DNA of 10,327 nucleotides from Baffinella frigidus (taxonomy: Eukaryota > Cryptophyceae > Cryptomonadales > Baffinellaceae), in contig MU646493.1 of assembly GCA_026770585.1 (NCBI GenBank), forward strand, positions 89,633-99,959, read 5' to 3'. Under the pieces are notes generated by a model, which saw nothing but the letters and a program-made list of their open reading frames with translations, ran no database searches and was not told the origin of the DNA. This document shows positions 7,216 to 10,327 of the stretch, in pieces (position 1 is the first letter of the stretch; each line of letters opens with the position of its first letter). Made by a program: the position numbers and the translations under genes.

Positions 7216-7394
7216 TACACCATCAAGGTGTACATATGTAGTGGTTCAGAAGATGATGACTACAGGGGTACCTCGCTCATAAGAAACCGCCCCCCCCTAG
7301 GCCCCTACAGTAGGACCATGCCTAGGGCCCTATGGTGATCCTAGGGAGGGGGGGCGTTTCTTATGAGCGAGGTGCCCCTGTACACCATCAAGGT
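7216..7394. repeat. 14-bp direct repeat bracketing MITE copy 5
   Basis: TACACCATCAAGGT occurs at 7216-7229 and again at 7381-7394, starting inside the right-hand TA of MITE copy 5. The 31 bases between the first copy and the MITE contain GTACATATGTA. A local duplication or filler copying during insertion or excision repair could explain it. Confidence 0.6.
7261..7382. mobile_element. MITE copy 5
   Basis: Bounded by TA at 7261-7262 and 7381-7382, with termini CAGGGGTACCTCGCTCATAA and TTATGAGCGAGGTGCCCCTG (one substitution). The core has the same orientation as copies 2 and 3. An open frame through it encodes the same translated pattern (GTSLIRNRPPLGPYSR) as the MITE-derived tail of the lectin gene, a property of the element rather than a gene. 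Confidence 0.92.
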
Positions 7395-7508
7395 CAAGTG
7401 GTTGCAGCGGAAGAGCGCAGAGCTGCGCAGGGCGGTGGGGAACACACGCACGACGGCCCCTGGGTTCACGCACAAATGTACAGCACACTTGGCACGCAAG
7501 GAGAAAGA

Positions 7509-7715
7509 GCGCTAGTGGCTATCCCTTAAGTGGCTGACGGGCGAATATTCACCCTAACTCGCCCTAGGCAGGTCCTAGGGCCCTACCGTAGGGCGTATGA
7601 GCCTACTCGCCACTTAAAAGGGATACGTCTCGAGGTAGTGAATTCACTGTAAAATCAGTGGATTTGTACCAGATTACGGCCTGGTCAAACAACCCAGACG
7701 TATAGCCACTAGAGC
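7509..7715. mobile_element. Second inverted-repeat element overlapping a stop codon
   Basis: The outer arms are GCGCTAGTGGCTAT (7509-7522) and ATAGCCACTAGAGC (7702-7715), 13 of 14 complementary. A nested pair is TATCCCTTAAGTGGC (7520-7534) and GCCACTTAAAAGGGATA (7609-7625). The centre at 7561-7592 (CCTAGGGCCCTAC) resembles the core of the TACCTCGCTC family although the termini differ. The right arm contains the TAG stop (7709-7711 on the minus strand) of the transporter gene. The asymmetric spacing suggests a composite or partly rearranged element. Confidence 0.6.
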
Positions 7716-8906
7716 CGCCGTTGCACATCGGGGGCCTGCGACACGTTGGAGCCATTCCCATCGTCCTCCTTGCGCATGTCCGGGACGACGAGGAGGGTGA
7801 GGACGAGGCCGCCGGCCGCGACAAACGCGCACGCCCCGAACGTCCAGCCCAGCCCGAAGATGCGCGCGGAGGGCGCGAAGAACGCCGCTCCCAGCATCGC
7901 CCCCACCTTGCCTGCCGCACCCGCCCGGGAGCCGGCGTCAGCATCGCGCGCCGAGTCAACGTTGGGGCCCGGCGGCGTTGAGGCGCGGCACGGCAGCGCC
8001 TGAATGCTGGTGGCATCGACGCAAGCGCACCACGAGACATCGACTCAACCGCACGTGAATCTACCGGGGCGTCCTCATAACCTTGCGTACGTGAATCTAC
8101 TTGGGCGTCCTCATAACCTTGTGTCCATATGCCCGTAGATCCTAGATACCCACACGCACCAAGATGCAGCCTCGTGCCGCACGCTGTCTCACACGACTGC
8201 CGCCGGGTCGCGTGAGACAGTGCCGGCGTCTCTAGGAGGTGGAGTTAGAAACCACCCGGAAAATGCTGGTATGAGCGGCCGACACGGGGTACAGTAAGTG
8301 GCACAATGCGTAGCATGTGCGGCGCTGACGCTGGTTGTTTGGCATAAATTTTCAATCTCTCTGCCGGCGTCATCTGTGTAACCCAAGTTGATCGCTCTCC
8401 TATCCCCCAGTGCCACTTAGCAGCGGCCGAGTTCCTTTTCGTCTTGAATTCAAGGCGAAATTCCGGTGAGTTTTCAGGGCAATACAGGGTGACCTCGCTC
8501 ATAAGAAACCGCACCCCCCCCTAGGACCACCATAGGGCCCTAGGCATAGCCCTACTGTAGGGTCCTAGGGGGGGGCGGTTTCTTATGAGCGAGGTACCCC
8601 TGTAGATAAGATTCTAGTACAAATCGTTTCGATGGACTGTATCCGTGAAGACCCCGTTGGCTGCTAAGTGGTACTCCTGCCTGTGTGTCGCCGGGAATCG
8701 CAGCGCGAAACGCAGCGCTGAGAGTGGTGGGGGTGGGGGTGGGGGTGGGGGAGTGGGGTGGGTGAGCAGACCTGACGCAGCGGCGATGCCATTTAGGCTC
8801 GACCGGATTTCTGCGGGGAAGCTCTCTTGAGGAAGCATGTAGGTAGTCATGCCTGCTTCAGGGGTTAGGGGTTCGGGTGTAGGGTTTGGGGTTTAGGGTG
8901 TAGGGT

Positions 8907-8945
<39 letters not shown>

Positions 8946-9265
8946 GGCTGAGGGTTGAGGGTTGAGGGTTGAGGGTGTAGGGTTTAGGACTAAGGGCCTA
9001 GGGCGTAGGGCTTAGGGTTTAGGGTTTAAGGTGTAAGGTGCAGGGTGTAGGGTGTAGGGTTTAGGGTTTGGGGTTTGGGGTTTAGGGTTTAGGGTTTAGA
9101 GTTTAGGGTTTAGGACTTAGGGTGTAGGGTGTAGGGTGTAGGGTGTAGGGTGTAGGGGTTAGGGGTTGGGGGTTGGGGGTTGGGGGTTTAGGGTGTAGGA
9201 AGAAGGGTAGGCATGCCTGCGCCGAAGTTGAGGGCGAAGAAGAGGAGGCCGAACAGCGCAATAAC
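7709..9265 (-). CDS. Phosphate-transporter-like MFS protein, C-terminal exons (5' incomplete)
   Basis: Recognised minus-strand exons are 9265-9217, 8852-8772 and 7911-7709 (stop TAG). Spliced, they read VIALFGLLFFALNFGAG, then MTTYMLPQESFPAEIRSSLN, GIAAASGKVGAMLGAAFF and a last hydrophobic helix ending LVVPD with a charged tail. This aligns residue for residue with the C-terminal part of PHS-family (PHO84/PHT1-like) proton-phosphate symporters, where NFGPN-x-TTF-x-x-P-x-E-x-FP-x-x-x-R is followed by HGISAA-x-GK-x-GA. It corresponds to about the last two membrane helices; the earlier ten lie upstream, beyond the window or in exons I could not recognise. Substrate is inferred from family likeness; another organic-ion MFS member is possible. 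Oddities: a GC-AG intron, a MITE in the last intron, and a stop codon inside a transposon arm. Loss of function cannot be judged. Confidence 0.72.
8053..8124. repeat. Tandem 36-bp repeat, two copies
   Basis: 8053-8088 and 8089-8124 are adjacent copies of a unit starting ACGTGAATCTAC and ending CGTCCTCATAACCTTG-x-GT. They differ at three positions (CG versus TT in the middle, C versus T near the end). The repeat lies in the last intron of the transporter gene. Confidence 0.9.
8184..8220. other. Hairpin with 14-bp stem
   Basis: CTGTCTCACACGAC (8184-8197) pairs with GTCGCGTGAGACAG (8207-8220) with one mismatch around a nine-base GC-rich loop. It is intronic in the transporter gene. Function is unknown; it may be a transposon remnant. 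Confidence 0.6.
8483..8604. mobile_element. MITE copy 6, intronic
   Basis: Bounded by TA at 8483-8484 and 8603-8604. The left terminus CAGGGTGACCTCGCTCATAA has two substitutions; the right terminus TTATGAGCGAGGTACCCCTG is perfect. The core orientation matches copy 4 and is opposite to copies 2, 3 and 5. It lies within the last intron of the transporter gene, where it should be tolerated. Confidence 0.92.
8853..9216 (-). other. GC-AG intron of the transporter gene filled with telomere-like repeats (364 bp)
   Basis: Frame and family alignment require exon ..TTCGGCGCAG (ends 9217) joined to GCATGACTACC.. (begins 8852). The intron therefore starts GC and ends AG. A 15-bp sequence, GGTAG-x-CATGCCTGC, occurs at both borders (8842-8856 and 9206-9220, one mismatch) exactly one intron length apart. 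Positions 8861-9198 are degenerate seven-base TTTAGGG-type repeats, CCCTAAA on the sense strand. Confidence 0.75.
8861..9198 (+). repeat. Interstitial telomere-like repeat array
   Basis: Mostly seven-base units: TTTAGGG, TGTAGGG, TTGAGGG, TTTGGGG, with blocks of like units clustered (TTGAGGG at about 8908-8974, TGTAGGG at about 9120-9156, TTGGGGG at about 9164-9187). Local clustering of one variant indicates expansion after insertion. The block AGGACTAAGGGCCTAGGGC at 8986 recurs at 10178 in the array at the window edge. Confidence 0.93.
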
Positions 9266-9387
9266 CTGTCAGAAAGTGTGTCAGAACGCGACCGAGTGTG
9301 CCACCACTTTGAACCCTGATGAGTCAAACTCAACATCCGAAAGGCTGCATAAATGACGTATGTGCTGCTCCCGAGGCGGGCCCGTCC

Positions 9388-9640
9388 TCTGGGGATATTA
9401 CCCCATGTACTACTGCAAAGCCCCAGAGGAAGTCTCAAAATTCTTGGACACGACACTAAAATTACTTGTAGGTTACCTTCTGACGAATTTTGTTCACGTC
9501 CTTGGGGTGAAAAATGCCTTTTGAGGAGAAAATGGCTCAAAAGTATAGGACACCAGAGTGTCCGCTACTTTTTGAAACTTCCCCTGTGGCTTTTCAGTAG
9601 CTAGTCACTCCAGGATGCTACATGGGGTAATATCCCCAGA
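9388..9640. mobile_element. Inverted-repeat element with perfect 22-bp ends
   Basis: TCTGGGGATATTACCCCATG then TA at 9388-9409 is perfectly repeated in inverse at 9619-9640. Weaker complementarity extends outward (GAGGC on the left, GCCTC on the right by 9657). The 209-base interior is relatively AT-rich with no transposase. It looks like a separate MITE family. The termini are themselves partly palindromic (GGGGATATTACCCC). Confidence 0.75.
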
Positions 9641-10015
9641 CTCCCCCTCACGAGGCTATGGGGGGTGAGTGGATGATCCTATTGAGGTAGTAGCCCCAAA
9701 CGTCCCGAGTCCTGACAACCTCCAACCTCTGAGCCCAACCCTGAGGCAGCATGACACAGCGCGACCTCTATGGGTAGGTGATAGACTCAGGGTTGGTTGG
9801 CTGTAAGGTTTTCTCCGGGGAGGTCACACGAGAGAGAAGATAATCTCGAGGGACCTACCCAGAGTCGTACATCACCAAGTATACAACGTATACGAAGGTA
9901 ACTCGGTGGGGAACTCCGATGTAGTTTGGAACTCTGATGTTTGGTAACGTGACCGCCCTAGCGGGGTCGCACGTGACCTCACGTCCTCGGCCCACGGGAG
10001 GCTGCTGAGATAGTT

Positions 10016-10074
10016 CAACTATTTACACTTAAGAAGATGAAGAATATTCCTTATCTTCTCAAGTGTGATAGTTG
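10016..10074. other. 59-bp hairpin
   Basis: CAACTATTTACACTTAAGAA then GAT (10016-10038) pairs with ATCTTCTCAAGTGTGATAGT then TG (10053-10074) with a few mismatches and one bulge. The 14-base loop contains GAATATTC. It may be a small foldback element or a hairpin RNA source; nothing else indicates function. Confidence 0.65.
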
Positions 10075-10175
10075 GGTTTTCCCCTAGTTTCCTCTTAATC
10101 CTCTTAATATATTCTTTTCTGAGAGCGGGAGTGGGGAGGAGGCTGAGACACGGGTGGCTGTTGGCAGGGGGTACT

Positions 10176-10327
10176 GTAGGACTAAGGGCCTAGGGCTTAG
10201 GGCTTAGGGTTTAGGGTTTAGGGTTTAAGGTGTAGGGTGTAGGGTGTAGGGTGTAGGGTGTAGGGTTTAGGGTTTAGGGTTTAGGGTTTGGGGTTTAGGG
10301 TTTGGGGTTTAGGGTGTGGGGTTTAGG
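10176..10327 (+). repeat. Telomere-like repeat array running off the window
   Basis: Degenerate TTTAGGG-type units (TTTAGGG, TGTAGGG, TTTGGGG) continue to the last base. The first part (AGGACTAAGGGCCTAGGGC, then TTAGGG, TTTAGGG and AAGGTGTA units) closely follows the order of variants at 8986-9050, so the two arrays are duplicates of one another rather than independent slippage products. The degeneracy and the gene-bearing context argue against a true chromosome end. Confidence 0.9.

Larger units (their letters stand above)
7912..8771 (-). other. Last intron of the transporter gene (860 bp)
   Basis: The donor is GTCAG|GTCTGC (exon ends 8772) and the acceptor is GCGGCAG|GCAAGG (exon begins 7911). 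Joining gives TCA-G|GC-AAG, restoring AASGKVGA. The donor is followed on the sense strand by (CCCCCA)n, seen as GGGGGT repeats at 8727-8760 on the plus strand. The intron also holds MITE copy 6, a tandem repeat, a hairpin and a 24-bp near-palindrome centred on CTTGAATTCAAG (8437-8460). Confidence 0.8.
9266..10173. other. Upstream of the recognised transporter exons: no exon seen
   Basis: Because the transporter exon beginning 9265 has a good acceptor (TTTCTGACAG|GTT), at least the adjoining part is intron. No stretch here resembles earlier MFS helices on the minus strand. It holds an inverted-repeat element (9388-9640), an 11-bp inverted repeat CCAACCCTGAG/CTCAGGGTTGG (9735-9745 and 9786-9796), a 13-bp direct repeat GGAACTC-x-GATGT (9910 and 9928), GTATACAACGTATAC at about 9878-9892 and a hairpin at 10016-10074. 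Open frames in it show no recognisable protein features. Confidence 0.5.

Noticed and set aside
5857-7382. CRISPR array from evenly repeated motifs
   Set aside because: The repeats are about 120-bp palindromic elements bounded by TA duplications at irregular distances, in a eukaryotic context.
8409-8675. Inverted pair AGTGCCACTTAGCAGC (8409-8424) and GCTGCTAAGTGGTACT (8660-8675) around MITE copy 6 as an outer transposon
   Set aside because: Complementarity is 15 of 16 but does not extend in either direction and has no target duplication; a third partial match at 8295-8304 suggests a minor dispersed word.
9353-9604. 83-codon plus-strand open frame
   Set aside because: It spans one end and the interior of an inverted-repeat element, has no recognisable motif, and nothing supports translation.
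10176-10327. True chromosome end (telomere)
   Set aside because: The units are highly mixed, the array duplicates one lying inside a gene intron, and the window simply stops within it; an interstitial array is more likely.

Overview
The window reads as nuclear DNA of a GC-rich, intron-bearing unicellular eukaryote, probably an alga or other protist. The evidence is spliced genes with AG|G-type junctions, arrays of degenerate TTTAGGG-type telomere-like repeats, AT and CT microsatellites, and many short palindromic inverted-repeat transposons (MITEs). One intron starts with GC instead of GT and is bordered by direct repeats. TTTAGGG-type repeats plus a GC-AG intron would fit a dinoflagellate, but other algae or protists cannot be excluded from sequence alone. 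Nothing suggests bacteria or an organelle.

Layout. Positions 1-67 are the right half of a MITE cut by the window edge. Positions 203-3829 (minus) are a four-exon gene for a signal-anchored WW-domain protein of about 801 residues. Its introns are 209, 109 and 903 bp; the 109-bp one is almost pure telomere-like repeat and the 903-bp one carries a large AT palindrome. A gap of about 240 bp with repeated TTGAC motifs separates it from a divergent gene at 4069-5979 (plus). That gene encodes a type II membrane protein with coiled coil, 40 uninterrupted collagen Gly-X-Y triplets and a C-type lectin domain split by an intron. A MITE lies in its last exon.

Positions 5980-7708 are a transposon-rich intergenic stretch: MITE copies at 6667, 7014 and 7261, a MITE-end remnant at 6976, a 79-bp foldback at 6864 and a different inverted-repeat element at 7509-7715. 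An unfilled duplicate of a MITE target site survives at 6178-6212. Positions 7709-9265 (minus) hold the last three recognisable exons of a phosphate-transporter-like MFS protein; its 5' part lies beyond the window or in exons I could not recognise. Its introns hold another MITE, a 36-bp tandem repeat, a hairpin and a 340-bp telomere-like array. The last kilobase has two more inverted-repeat structures and another telomere-like array running off the edge.

The genes do not form an obvious pathway. The two divergent genes may share a promoter, and both encode single-pass or secreted proteins with binding modules. The most distinctive points are the collagen/C-type lectin architecture in a probable protist, introns made of telomere-like repeats with duplicated flanks, and a MITE whose in-frame insertion appears to have added 40 codons and rebuilt the same stop codon. 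All exon models come from reading splice signals, frame continuity and family motifs by eye; none is backed by transcript data.
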